Part shown: positions 14,678-23,713 of the stretch, piece after piece
Position numbering within the stretch: the first letter of the stretch is position 1
Layout: each line of letters opens with the position of its first letter
Assembly (NCBI GenBank): GCA_034370385.1
Contig: JAXMKZ010000044.1
Location: forward strand, 1-44,561
From: Coriobacteriia bacterium
Lineage (GTDB): Bacteria; Actinomycetota; Coriobacteriia; Anaerosomatales; PHET01
DNA length: 44,561 nt
Reading direction: 5' to 3'
Notes under the pieces: generated by a model
What the model saw: the letters and a program-made list of their open reading frames with translations, nothing else
The model's database searches: none
What the model was told of the DNA's origin: nothing
Made by a program: the position numbers and the translations under genes

Positions 14678-16138
14678 GTGCTGAGCTGGATCGTTTTCCT
14701 GCCGCTTCTGGGAGTTGCGCTCTGTGCGCTGCTCCCGAAGAGCCAGGCACACAATGCGAAGTGGATCGCGCTGGCGGTGACCGTCGGTGACCTTGTTCTG
14801 GCGAGCCTCATGCTGCTGCGCTTTGACGTGGCCGCAAGCGGAATGCAGTTCGTCACTGACAGGGCGTGGGTCCCGCAAGCCGGGATCCGCTACACGATGG
14901 GGGTCGACGGCATGTCGGCACCGCTCGTGGCCCTGTCTGCGCTGCTGACGCTACTGGCGGTGGTCGCCAGCTGGAAGATCGACAAGAAGCCCGCGTTCTA
15001 CTTCTCCATGCTTCTGCTGCTGCAGGTGGGCATGAACGGGGTCTTCTCGGCACTCGACTTCGTCTTGTTCTACGTCTTCTGGGAGCTGGTCCTGGTCCCG
15101 ATGTACTTCCTCATCGCACAGTGGGGCGGGCCGCGTCGCGAGTACGCCGCCATCAAGTTCTTCCTCTACACGCTGCTGGGGTCGGTGTTCATGCTGATCG
15201 GCATCATCGTGCTGCGCCTGCAGCTGGACACCTTCAGCCTCACCGAGCTTGCGAAGCTGGGGCCCACGCTGCCCGCCGACGTGCAGTGGTGGCTGTTTGC
15301 CGCGTTCTTCTTCGGCTTTGCCGTGAAGGTGCCGGTGTTCCCGCTCCACACCTGGCTGCCCGATGCCCACGTTGAGGCGCCGACCGCGGGTTCGGTACTG
15401 CTCGCCGGCGTGCTGCTCAAGATGGGCACCTACGGCTTCTTGCGCATCTCGTTGCCGGTGCTGCCCGAGGGGTTCGCGTCGTGGCAGTTCGCCATCGGGG
15501 TCATCGCGGTGTTCTCGATCATCTACGGTGCGGCCGTGTCCTTCGCGCAGACTGATGTGAAGAAGCTCGTCGCGTACTCCTCGGTGTCTCACATGGGCTT
15601 TGCCATGCTGGGCATAGCGGCGGGCACGGCTGCGGGCCTCAACGGCGCGATGGCCGTCAACATCAGCCACGGCCTGACAACCGGCATGCTCTTCCTCATG
15701 ATCGGCATGGTCTACGACCGTACCCATACCCGCCAGATCTCCGAGCTCTCGGGGCTGGCCAACCAGATGCCGGTCATCGCCGGGCTCATGGCGTTCGCAT
15801 CGTTCGCCTCGATGGGCCTGCCCGGGCTTTCCGGGTTCGTGGGCGAGTTCCTGTCGCTCCTGGGTGCGTGGCAGTCGACCGCGCTCGACGCGTGGCTCGT
15901 CATAGCGGCTGTTCTGGGCGTGCTGTTCGGCGCTGCGTACATGCTGTGGATGCTGCAGCGTGTGGTCATGGGTCAGCCCAGTCACGTCGTCGCCGATCAG
16001 CCGGACGCAAGCATCCGTGAGATCGCGACGGTCGTGCCTCTCGTCGTGCTCATCGTGGTCATCGGCGTGTACTGGGACGCTCTGCTGCGCTTCACGGATC
16101 CCGCCATGACCGCCCTGGCGAAGGTGGTCGGTGGCTAG
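14678..16138 (+). CDS. nuoM: Complex I subunit M (antiporter-like)
   Basis: The 486-residue protein is a proton-pumping subunit with about fourteen helices. Core features are LFYVFWELVLVPMYFLIAQWGG (conserved Glu in helix 5), FPLHTWLPDAHVEAPTAGSVLLAGVLLKMGTYG and VAYSSVSHMGFAMLG. GTG start one base after the nuoL stop, with an AGGGGGG stretch (about 14664-14671) upstream. Confidence 0.95.
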   Translation: MLSWIVFLPLLGVALCALLPKSQAHNAKWIALAVTVGDLVLASLMLLRFDVAASGMQFVTDRAWVPQAGIRYTMGVDGMSAPLVALSALLTLLAVVASWKIDKKPAFYFSMLLLLQVGMNGVFSALDFVLFYVFWELVLVPMYFLIAQWGGPRREYAAIKFFLYTLLGSVFMLIGIIVLRLQLDTFSLTELAKLGPTLPADVQWWLFAAFFFGFAVKVPVFPLHTWLPDAHVEAPTAGSVLLAGVLLKMGTYGFLRISLPVLPEGFASWQFAIGVIAVFSIIYGAAVSFAQTDVKKLVAYSSVSHMGFAMLGIAAGTAAGLNGAMAVNISHGLTTGMLFLMIGMVYDRTHTRQISELSGLANQMPVIAGLMAFASFASMGLPGLSGFVGEFLSLLGAWQSTALDAWLVIAAVLGVLFGAAYMLWMLQRVVMGQPSHVVADQPDASIREIATVVPLVVLIVVIGVYWDALLRFTDPAMTALAKVVGG

Positions 16139-17500
16139 ATGACGGGCTACGCACTCCTCGTTCCTGAGCTGCTCGTCCTCATCGCAATTGCGTGGGGACT
16201 GTTCTCCTCGCACCTTCCGGGGCGGGATCGGGGCGCGGCGTACGTCGGTGTCGTGCTGGTGCTCGTGGCGGCGGTGGCCGCTGCGCTTGCGACGGCCGGC
16301 CAGACCCTCTTCGGGGGGGCTCTCGTCTTTGACGAGACGGCACGCTTCGCGCGCGTGGGCACGCTGGTTCTGGCTGCGGTCTGGCTGCTATGGACCGCCG
16401 GCAGAGGAGAGGGCCGCACGCGTGAAGCCACGGCACTCGCGCTGTTCGCGACGATGGGCGCGCTGCTCATGTCGTGCGCGGCTGATCTGGTGACGATAGT
16501 CCTCGCTCTGGAGCTGGCGACGATGCCCGCCTACGTTCTGGTCGGCTACCGCCGGAATCGGTTCACCGGCCTTGAGGGAGCGCTCAAGTACTTCCTGCTC
16601 TCGCTGCTCACATCGCTCGTGATGATGTACGGACTGTCGTTCCTCTACGGCGTCACGGGCACCACCAGGCTGTCTGAGTTCGATCTGTCCACGGCGGGCA
16701 CCCTCGGCCTGCTTGCCATGCTGCTCACGTTCGTAGGCGTGTTCGCGAAGCTCTCGGCGGCACCCTTCCACTACTGGGCTCCGGATGCGTACGAGGGCGC
16801 AGAGGCGTGGTCGGTGGCCTTCGTCTCGACCGTCCCGAAGGTGGCCGGTGCGGTGGTGTTCGTGAGGCTCGTGGCGGCTATCGTGCCCACGGCGCCCATC
16901 GGCGCCACGATGGTGCTCATCGCCGCGGTCGCATCCATGGTGCTCGGCAACCTAGCCGCTCTGACGCAGTCCGACATCCGGCGGATGATGGCCTACTCCG
17001 GTGTCGCACACACCGGCTACCTCATGCTGGGGGCCGCCGGCATCACCGCCGCAGGCTACGGGGCCGCCGTCTTCTACGCGCTCGCCTACGCGATACCCTC
17101 GCTCGGGCTGATGCTGCTGGTAGCCGAGGAGGGCGTGACCGTTGACGACTTCGCGGGCTTCTTCAGCCGGCGCCCGGCCGCAGCGTGGGGCACGGTGATC
17201 ATGCTCGCCTCGCTCATCGGCATTCCGCCCCTCGTGGGCTTCTTCGGGAAGCTCTACGTCTTCTCCTCAGCCCTGGCGGCCGGACTCGCCCCCTGGGTTG
17301 TGGTCGCGGTACTGACGAGCGTGGTCTCGGCGGCGTACTACCTGCGCATCGTGCGCTCCGCATTCTTCGCGGTGCCGGCGCAGGAGCGGACTCCGCTGGC
17401 CAGCTCTCCTGCGGCATCCATCGCGATTCTGGCGTGCGTTGCCGCCACGGTGGCACTGGGGCTCGCGGCCGGTCCGCTGCTGGGGTGGCTCGGCATCTAG
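16139..17500 (+). CDS. nuoN: Complex I subunit N (antiporter-like)
   Basis: The 453-residue protein is the third antiporter-like subunit. It shows VLALELATMPAYVLVGYRR, KLSAAPFHYWAPDAYEGA and MMAYSGVAHTGYLMLG, each matching NuoN signatures. It starts directly after the nuoM stop and ends the operon; no nuoE, nuoF or nuoG lies before nuoA or after nuoN in this window. Confidence 0.95.
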   Translation: MTGYALLVPELLVLIAIAWGLFSSHLPGRDRGAAYVGVVLVLVAAVAAALATAGQTLFGGALVFDETARFARVGTLVLAAVWLLWTAGRGEGRTREATALALFATMGALLMSCAADLVTIVLALELATMPAYVLVGYRRNRFTGLEGALKYFLLSLLTSLVMMYGLSFLYGVTGTTRLSEFDLSTAGTLGLLAMLLTFVGVFAKLSAAPFHYWAPDAYEGAEAWSVAFVSTVPKVAGAVVFVRLVAAIVPTAPIGATMVLIAAVASMVLGNLAALTQSDIRRMMAYSGVAHTGYLMLGAAGITAAGYGAAVFYALAYAIPSLGLMLLVAEEGVTVDDFAGFFSRRPAAAWGTVIMLASLIGIPPLVGFFGKLYVFSSALAAGLAPWVVVAVLTSVVSAAYYLRIVRSAFFAVPAQERTPLASSPAASIAILACVAATVALGLAAGPLLGWLGI

Positions 17501-17506
17501 CGGCCC

Positions 17507-17543
17507 ACGCGCCCGCGCCGGCGTTCTTGTGAAGCGGGCGCGT
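17507..17543. terminator. Hairpin after the nuo operon
   Basis: ACGCGCCCGC (17507-17516) and GCGGGCGCGT (17534-17543) form a perfect 10-bp stem with a 17-base loop just after nuoN. There is no T-run, so it is a weak intrinsic terminator at best. Confidence 0.45.
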
Positions 17544-17665
17544 ACCCACCGTGAGGATTCCGTGTGCCACACCACGGGGTCGGGGCGAGAAGGAGTACGG
17601 TGTATGCGGGCGGCGTCTGCGTCGCCCCTGCAGAACATCGAACCCGCGAACCGCAGAGGTGACGC

Positions 17666-19114
17666 ATGACTGACTTCGGCAACGACCCCGCTGCCCCCGC
17701 TGACTCCAGGAATGAGTCCGGCGCCCCTGATCCTCACCGCACCGCCGCAGAGATCTCACGTGAGGTGCAAGGTGCCGACTGGCACGTCCATTCTGAGCCC
17801 GAGCCGACGGGGTCGGAGGGAGAGTCCATCGCATGGATGGCCGACGCCGACACCCACCTATCGGATATCGAGGCCCATCAGGTCACGCCTCCTGCAGTCA
17901 TGGGGCCGCTTCCGGTCTGCGAGTACACGGGAGACGATGACGAGCCGTGCGAAGAGCCCGCGGTCCAGCGGCGTTGGTCGAGTGCCGCGGTCGTCACCGC
18001 GGCCGCAGTGGGGTCGGTGGTCGGAGGTTTGTTCGTGGCGGCCGGACTCGTGTGGGCCTTGGGGTTGGTGCCGGGAGTCGAACCGCTGACGGCCTCGACG
18101 AAAGAGGCCGAACCCACGGTGAACAAGGTGACCATCAGCCCGGGCAGCATGGCTGACGTGTCTGAGGCCGTCGCCGCCAAGGTCGTGCCGTCCGTCGTCA
18201 ACGTGACCGTCGTGTCCGAAGCATACAACCCCTTCACGGGTGCGCGCGTGGAGCAGGCGGCAGGCAACGGCTCGGGTGTGATCGTGCGCTCGGATGGCTA
18301 CATCCTCACGAACAACCACGTCATCGAAGGCGCGGATCGGGTCTTCGTGACCGTTGGCGTGGATGATGTCCCCGCGACCGTTGTCGGCACCGACCCGTCA
18401 AGCGACCTCGCCGTGCTCAAGATCGAGGGAAGCGGATACCCCGCCATCGAAGTGGGCTCGTCCAAGGAACTCAACGTCGGAGAGTACGTCATGGCCGTGG
18501 GGAGCCCCTTCGGTTTGGAGAAGTCGGTCACCGTGGGAATCGTGTCCGCGCTGGACAGAGCCGACATAGTGAGCGGTGGCGAAGAGATCACCACATACAC
18601 CAACCTCATTCAGACCGATGCCGCGATAAACCCCGGCAACTCCGGGGGCGCATTGGTCGACGATCGCGGTCGGCTGGTGGGAATCAACACGCTGATCCAG
18701 TCGCCGTCCGGAGCCGTCGGAGCGCCGCAGTCGGCAGGAATCGGTTTCGCTATACCGGTGGACTTTGCCGTGGACATATCCAAGCAGCTCATCGCCAACG
18801 GCCGTGCCGTCCATCCGTACCTGGGCGTCAGCACGCAGACCGTCAACCAGAGCGTCGCCTCGCAGTTCGGTCTGCCCGTGACCGAAGGTGCGTTGGTGCG
18901 CTTCGTGCAGCCTGAATCTCCTGCTGAGTTGGCTGGTATCGAGCGGGGCGACATCATCGTCAAGATCGGCGAGCGTACCGTCGGCGGCGTCGAAGACGTG
19001 TTCGCAGCGATCAGAGAGAACCGCGTGGGCGATGAGGTCGGGGTGGAGCTGGTGCGAGGTGAGGCGCGGCGTACGCTTGCGGTGACCCTCGGATCGGATG
19101 CCGATCGACGGTGA
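17666..19114 (+). CDS. HtrA/DegP-type membrane-anchored serine protease
   Basis: The 482-residue protein has a long acidic cytoplasmic N-terminus (about 1-103), one membrane helix (about 106-133), an extracytoplasmic trypsin-like domain and one C-terminal PDZ domain (about 390-478). The catalytic triad is visible as H218 (TNNHVI), D247 (SSDLAVLK) and S326 (GNSGGAL). Such proteases deal with misfolded envelope proteins. The N-terminus contains two cysteines (C85, C95) in an acidic stretch. The next gene, rlmH, overlaps its stop by one base. Confidence 0.93.
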   Translation: MTDFGNDPAAPADSRNESGAPDPHRTAAEISREVQGADWHVHSEPEPTGSEGESIAWMADADTHLSDIEAHQVTPPAVMGPLPVCEYTGDDDEPCEEPAVQRRWSSAAVVTAAAVGSVVGGLFVAAGLVWALGLVPGVEPLTASTKEAEPTVNKVTISPGSMADVSEAVAAKVVPSVVNVTVVSEAYNPFTGARVEQAAGNGSGVIVRSDGYILTNNHVIEGADRVFVTVGVDDVPATVVGTDPSSDLAVLKIEGSGYPAIEVGSSKELNVGEYVMAVGSPFGLEKSVTVGIVSALDRADIVSGGEEITTYTNLIQTDAAINPGNSGGALVDDRGRLVGINTLIQSPSGAVGAPQSAGIGFAIPVDFAVDISKQLIANGRAVHPYLGVSTQTVNQSVASQFGLPVTEGALVRFVQPESPAELAGIERGDIIVKIGERTVGGVEDVFAAIRENRVGDEVGVELVRGEARRTLAVTLGSDADRR

Positions 19115-19581
19115 TGCGTATCACCATCATCGCCGTCGGCAGGCTCAAGGAGCGGTTCTGGGCCGAGGCCGTCGACGAGTACCTCAAGCGGCTGCGATCC
19201 TACGCCGACGTGCGGGTGGTCGAAGTCGCGGATCGGGATCCGAGCCGAGGCGGCGAGGCCCGGGCGGTGGGCGACGAGGGTGTCGACGTGCTCAAAGCGA
19301 TACGGCCCGACGACCACGTCATCGCGCTTGACGTGCGCGGTCGCAGCCTGGACAGCGTCGCCTTCTCCGAGGAGATTTCCCGCCACGGTGTCGAAGGACG
19401 CTCATCCCTCGCGTTTGTGATCGGTGGGTCCCACGGACTTGCCCCAAGCGTGCTGGAGCGCGCTGACAGCCGCCTGTCGCTGGGCCCCCTTACGCTGCCG
19501 CACAATCTCGCACGCGTCGTGCTCGTCGAGCAGCTGTACCGCGCCTTCCGCATCGCCCGCGGCGAGCCGTACCACAAGTGA
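19114..19581 (+). CDS. rlmH: 23S rRNA (pseudouridine1915-N3)-methyltransferase
   Basis: The 155-residue protein is a SPOUT-class methyltransferase. N-terminal [27 protein letters not shown] and C-terminal [43 protein letters not shown] are family signatures, with the SAM-binding knot at the C-terminus. It modifies helix 69 of 23S rRNA. ATG 19114 is preferred to GTG 19111; the stop of the protease gene and this start share one base. Confidence 0.95.
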   Translation: [155 protein letters not shown]

Positions 19582-19708
19582 GCGGGGCCGCATGTTCGTG
19601 ATTTCGTTCACGGATACCCCTGCGCGTATTCCCTAAGGTTTCGTTAGGTTGTAATGTGGGTGCGCGAGTTCCGTATGGCGTTTTCGTTGTCGATGGGAGG
19701 TGTCAGTA

Positions 19709-20188
19709 GTGGGGGAGTTCGCGCCACGCTGCCCCCTAGGCGGCGAGATGATCGACGAGAGTTCGGCGCGGATCAACGCCACATTGACCTGCGCGCTCTT
19801 ACTCGTGGCCGCGCTGACGCCGTACCGCTGGGTGCTCGTCTACCTGGTTGTCGACTTCGCCCTCAAGGTGTTTGCCGGCTTCGCGCGTAGTCCCAACTGC
19901 ATGGCAGCCGGGAGTCTTGCTTCGTGGTTGCGTCTCAAGCGCACCATGGCCGACTCTGCGCCCAAGCGTCTCGCGGCGTCGATTGCGCTCTTCATGAGCT
20001 CCCTCGGTCTGCTGGCCGCGTCCGCGTTTCCTGCCTACCCGCAGGTCTACTATGCGGTGGTCGGAGTATTCTTCTTCTTCGCATTTCTGGAGGCCGCGTT
20101 CGGCTTCTGCATGGGCTGCTGGATCTTTGCGCTGCTGCCCAATCGACTGGCCGAGACGTTCGTTCGACGTGCGACCGAGGAGGTTTGA
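19709..20188 (+). CDS. DUF4395 family membrane protein
   Basis: The 159-residue protein has an N-terminal CPLGG segment and about four membrane helices. The middle APKRLAASIALFMS and C-terminal FLEAAFGFCMGCWIFALL match DUF4395, whose hallmark is a closely spaced C-x2-C in the last helix. The function is unknown; the paired cysteines suggest redox or metal chemistry at the membrane. GTG 19709 lies eight bases after GGGAGG (19695-19700). A small Cys-rich gene follows five bases after its stop. Confidence 0.8.
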   Translation: MGEFAPRCPLGGEMIDESSARINATLTCALLLVAALTPYRWVLVYLVVDFALKVFAGFARSPNCMAAGSLASWLRLKRTMADSAPKRLAASIALFMSSLGLLAASAFPAYPQVYYAVVGVFFFFAFLEAAFGFCMGCWIFALLPNRLAETFVRRATEEV

Positions 20189-20193
20189 GAGGT

Positions 20194-20409
20194 ATGGCGG
20201 ATTGCGAGTGCCTCGCGGGCTGCCCGTTCTTCTTCGACAAGATGGAGAACATGCCTGCGATGGCCGACATCTACAAGAAGAACTACTGCCAGGGCGACAG
20301 CGAAGCATGCGCCAGACACCGTGTGTTCGAGCGCTTCGGCAAAGGCGGCGTCCCGAGCGACTTGTATCCCAATGATTCGATCAAGGCCGACGAGATTCTG
20401 ACCGCATAA
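20194..20409 (+). CDS. Small cysteine-rich conserved protein, 71 residues
   Basis: The protein starts MADCECLAGCPFFFDKMENMP and continues IYKKNYCQGDSEACARHRVFERFGKGGVPSDLYPND. Five cysteines in a C-x-C-x3-C ... C-x6-C pattern resemble a family of short uncharacterised proteins of anaerobes that may bind a metal or FeS cluster. A ribosome binding site (GAGAGG) lies in the five-base gap after DUF4395, so the two genes are probably cotranscribed. No function is claimed. Confidence 0.75.
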   Translation: MADCECLAGCPFFFDKMENMPAMADIYKKNYCQGDSEACARHRVFERFGKGGVPSDLYPNDSIKADEILTA

Positions 20410-20465
20410 CCCCCCACTCGTGAGGGGCTGATGTCACGGGCCCCAGGCAGCCGAGGAGTCCTGCT

Positions 20466-20495
20466 TTGGCGCCGCAACGGCGCATCGGGTATCGT
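20466..20495 (+). promoter_or_regulatory. Possible argS promoter
   Basis: TTGGCG (20466-20471) and TATCGT (20490-20495) are 18 bases apart, 38 bases before argS. Fair match to a sigma-70-type promoter. No T-box-like leader is seen. Confidence 0.4.
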
Positions 20496-20533
20496 ACCTG
20501 CACGACCCGAGGTGCTGATGCGAAGGACCGCTC

Positions 20534-22240
20534 GTGAGAGACGCTATCGAACTGCTCGTGACCGCCGCGGTTTCCGCAGCGATCGAGGCAGGCGAACTGC
20601 CGCTTGATGGTGTGCCGGATGCGGGTGTCGAGCGCCCGCGCGATCCCTCGCACGGTGACTGGGCAACGACCGTCGCCCTGCGCTGCGCCAAGGCCGCCGG
20701 CATGCAACCCCGGCAGGTTGCCGAGATCATCGCGCAGCGCCTGGAATCACATGAGGACGTTGCGGCGGTCGAGATAGCCGGCCCCGGCTTCATCAATCTG
20801 CGCTTGTCCGCCGCAGCGCTCCAGCGAGTCTTGCGGGCGGCGCGCGAGCAGGATACGGCTCTCGGTGCCAGTGAGCTTGGGGCAGGCCGCCGGGTACAGG
20901 TCGAGTTCGTGTCGGCCAATCCCGTCGGGCCGATGCACGTCGGACACGGTCGGTGGGCTGCGCTCGGAGACTCGATGGCGCGCCTCCTTGAGCACAGCGG
21001 CTGGCGCGTCGAACGCGAGTTCTACGTCAACGACGCGGGCGTGCAGATGGAGCTGTTCGCGCAGAGTGTCTCGGCGCGCTACCTCGAGATGTGCGGCAGC
21101 GATGCACCCTTCCCTGAGAACGGGTACCACGGCACCTACATCCGTGAGATTGCGAGCGAGATATTCGGCGAAGAGGGCACCTGCTGGCTCGACTCGTCAC
21201 CGCAGGCCCGCGAGCAGTACTTCGGCGAGCGTGCCTACGTGCAGGTGCTCGCGCACCTCAAGCGCGTTCTGCACGACTTCGGGGTGGACTTCGACGTCTG
21301 GTTCTCCGAGCGCACGTTGCATGAGGCGGGAAGTGATGGCCCGGCCAGCGCGGTCGAATCGGCGATCTCTGAGCTGCGCGAGCGCGGCCACATCTATGAC
21401 TCGGAGGGCGCCGTATGGTTCCGCTCCACGGCGTTTGGTGACGACAAGGACCGCGTACTGATCAAGGCGGACGGAAGCTACACCTACTTTGCTGCGGACA
21501 TCGCCTACCACAAGAACAAGTACGACCGGGGTTTTGATCGGGTCATCAATATCTGGGGCGCCGATCATCACGGGTACGTGGCGCGCATGAAGGCCGCGGT
21601 AGCCGCACTCGGACACGAGGGTGCGCTCGACGTGGTCATCGGTCAGCTCGTCAACCTGTTCCGTGACGGCGAGGCCGTGCGCATGAGCAAGCGCACCGGC
21701 GAGATGGTGACCTTCGAGGAGCTCGTTGCAGAGGTGGGCCCCGACGCGGCGCGCTACTGGTTTCTGCGGCGTTCCACAGACCAGCAGGTCGACTTCGACA
21801 TCGCGGTGGCCAAGCAGCAGTCCGCCGACAACCCCGTCTACTACGTGCAGTACGCCTACGCGCGCATCTGCTCGATCCTGCGCAAGGCGGCGGGGGAGGG
21901 TGCCGACGCGGATGCGGTCGATGCCGTCGCAGACGCCTTGATCGCTCCTGACACCGATCTGTCCGCGCTCCAGGCCGACGCGGAGCTTGCTCTCATGCGC
22001 AAACTCGACGAGTTCGGCGAAGTGGTCGAGCTTGCCTCGCGTGAGCTGGCTCCGTACAAGCTGACCCGTTATGCCGAGGAGCTGGCGGCCTCGTTCCACC
22101 AGTTCTACGCCCAGTGTCGGGTGGTCGATCCCGATGCTCCCGATGTGACGGCGGCGCGGCTCTTCGCGGTGGACGCTACCCGCCGTGCGCTGCGCTGCGC
22201 GTTGAGTCTTCTGGGAGTAAGCACACCAGAGCGCATGTAG
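20534..22240 (+). CDS. argS: Arginine-tRNA ligase
   Basis: The 568-residue class I synthetase has an N-terminal tRNA-recognition domain. The HIGH-type motif is HVGH at residues 135-138 (SANPVGPMHVGHGRWAALGD) and the KMSKS-type motif is RMSKR near residue 383. A C-terminal all-helical DALR anticodon-binding domain ends in HQFYAQCRV...LSLLGVSTPERM. GTG start. It opens an argS-lysA-hom-thrB order conserved in actinobacteria, where arginyl-tRNA and lysine genes are commonly adjacent. Confidence 0.96.
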   Translation: MRDAIELLVTAAVSAAIEAGELPLDGVPDAGVERPRDPSHGDWATTVALRCAKAAGMQPRQVAEIIAQRLESHEDVAAVEIAGPGFINLRLSAAALQRVLRAAREQDTALGASELGAGRRVQVEFVSANPVGPMHVGHGRWAALGDSMARLLEHSGWRVEREFYVNDAGVQMELFAQSVSARYLEMCGSDAPFPENGYHGTYIREIASEIFGEEGTCWLDSSPQAREQYFGERAYVQVLAHLKRVLHDFGVDFDVWFSERTLHEAGSDGPASAVESAISELRERGHIYDSEGAVWFRSTAFGDDKDRVLIKADGSYTYFAADIAYHKNKYDRGFDRVINIWGADHHGYVARMKAAVAALGHEGALDVVIGQLVNLFRDGEAVRMSKRTGEMVTFEELVAEVGPDAARYWFLRRSTDQQVDFDIAVAKQQSADNPVYYVQYAYARICSILRKAAGEGADADAVDAVADALIAPDTDLSALQADAELALMRKLDEFGEVVELASRELAPYKLTRYAEELAASFHQFYAQCRVVDPDAPDVTAARLFAVDATRRALRCALSLLGVSTPERM

Positions 22241-22259
22241 CGGGTGTGTCACGGAGCAT

Positions 22260-22288
22260 TTGACGCGCCCCGTCGCCTGAAATAGCAT
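22260..22288 (+). promoter_or_regulatory. lysA promoter
   Basis: TTGACG (22260-22265) and TAGCAT (22283-22288) are separated by 17 bases in the argS-lysA gap. Good sigma-70-type match, 60 bases before the lysA start. Confidence 0.6.
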
Positions 22289-22304
22289 AGGCGAACAATT
22301 ACCG

Positions 22305-22318
22305 TTAGCATATGCTAA
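22305..22318. promoter_or_regulatory. 14-bp perfect palindrome downstream of the lysA promoter
   Basis: TTAGCATATGCTAA is a perfect palindrome, AT-rich in a GC-rich genome, centred about 24 bases downstream of the -10. Its position over or just past the transcription start fits a repressor operator. No regulator is identified; no lysine riboswitch-like leader is present in the short 5' region. Confidence 0.5.
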
Positions 22319-22347
22319 TAGTGTACTCGATCGAGGGGAGATCCATC

Positions 22348-23709
22348 ATGGGAAAGCCGACCGGACCCCGTCCGCCCGCTGTTGCCGACCTCAAGACGGG
22401 CCACGACCTGCTGAGTGTGCTGCCGAACTCAGCTGAGGTGCGTGACGGTCACCTGTGGATCGGCGGCGTCGACACGGTTGAACTAGCACGCGACGCGGGC
22501 ACGGCGGTCTACGTGATGGATGAGGCGACCATTCGCTTCCAGCTGTCTGAGTACGTGAAGTGGACCACGTACCACTGGCCCCACGTCGATGTCGTGTACG
22601 CCGGCAAGGCCTTCATGTCGCTCGCCATGGTCAAGCTGGTGGCCGAGGAGGGCTGCTGTCTGGACGTGTCGAGCGGCGGCGAGCTCGCCTTCGCCCGCCG
22701 CGCGGGCTTTCCCATGGAGCGCATCTACGTGCACGGCAACAACAAGACGCCCGTCGAGCTTGCCGAGTGTCTCGACGCGGGAGTCGGCAGGATCGTCGTC
22801 GACTCCTTCGAGGAGATGGAGCGACTGAGCGCGCTGGCGACCGAGCGCGGAGCGACCCAGAAGATCCTGCTCCGCGTCACGCCCGGCGTCGAAGCCGATA
22901 CCCACGACTTCATCATGACCGGCGCCGAGGACTCGAAGTTCGGCTTCGGGCGCAACCAGGGCCTGGCCATGCAGGCGGTCAAGCGCGCCATCGAACTGCC
23001 CGGCCTCGATTTCGACGGCCTGCACATGCACATCGGCAGCCAGATCTTCGCGCTGCACAGCTTCTCCAAGGCCATCGAGGTCATCGTCGAGTTCATCGCC
23101 GAGATCAAGGCCGAGACCGGTGTCGAGGTGCGCATGCTCGACACGGGCGGCGGCCTGGGCATCGCCTACGGCATCCCGGACGAGCCCTCCACGATTCGTG
23201 ACTACGGCAAGGTCGTCGTCGACGGCATCAAAGAGGCGTGCGAGAAGTACGGACTGACGGTGCCCGCGATGGCCGTCGAGCCGGGGCGCTCGATTGTGGC
23301 CAACGCGGGCGTGACGCTCTACACCGTGGGCTCGATCAAGGAGATCCCCAACATCCGCACTTACGTGGCGGTCGACGGCGGCATGTCCGACAACATCCGC
23401 ACCTCGCTCTACGACGCGCACTACGAGGCGCTGCTCGCCAACAAGGCCGATCAGCCCCGCGAGATGGTGGCCACCGTGGCCGGCAAGCACTGTGAGAGTG
23501 GCGACATCGTGGTCAACGACGCGCCGCTTCAGTGCCCCGAGGTGGGCGACATCTTGTGCGTGTGTGCGACAGGTGCGTACTGCCAGTCGATGAGCAGCAA
23601 CTACAACAAGCAGGTGCGGCCGGGCGTCGTGTTCGTGAAGGAGGGCCAGTGGCGCTGGGTCGTGAGGCGCGAGTCCTACGACGATCTGATGCGGTGCGAG
23701 GTGGACTGA
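22348..23709 (+). CDS. lysA: Diaminopimelate decarboxylase
   Basis: The 453-residue enzyme performs the last step of lysine synthesis, decarboxylating meso-diaminopimelate. It is a fold-type III PLP enzyme: the PLP lysine is in VYAGKAF near residue 86, HIGSQ lies near residue 228, the EPGRSIVANAG loop binds phosphate, and CESGD near residue 382 supplies the catalytic Cys. ATG 22348 is chosen for GAGGGGAG upstream; an in-frame start at 22312 would translate the palindrome. Confidence 0.95.
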   Translation: MGKPTGPRPPAVADLKTGHDLLSVLPNSAEVRDGHLWIGGVDTVELARDAGTAVYVMDEATIRFQLSEYVKWTTYHWPHVDVVYAGKAFMSLAMVKLVAEEGCCLDVSSGGELAFARRAGFPMERIYVHGNNKTPVELAECLDAGVGRIVVDSFEEMERLSALATERGATQKILLRVTPGVEADTHDFIMTGAEDSKFGFGRNQGLAMQAVKRAIELPGLDFDGLHMHIGSQIFALHSFSKAIEVIVEFIAEIKAETGVEVRMLDTGGGLGIAYGIPDEPSTIRDYGKVVVDGIKEACEKYGLTVPAMAVEPGRSIVANAGVTLYTVGSIKEIPNIRTYVAVDGGMSDNIRTSLYDAHYEALLANKADQPREMVATVAGKHCESGDIVVNDAPLQCPEVGDILCVCATGAYCQSMSSNYNKQVRPGVVFVKEGQWRWVVRRESYDDLMRCEVD

Positions 23710-23713
23710 TGAC

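Noticed and set aside
22241-22347. Lysine riboswitch upstream of lysA
   Set aside because: The interval is about 100 bases, with a promoter and a palindrome occupying it; there is no room for or sign of the five-helix aptamer.
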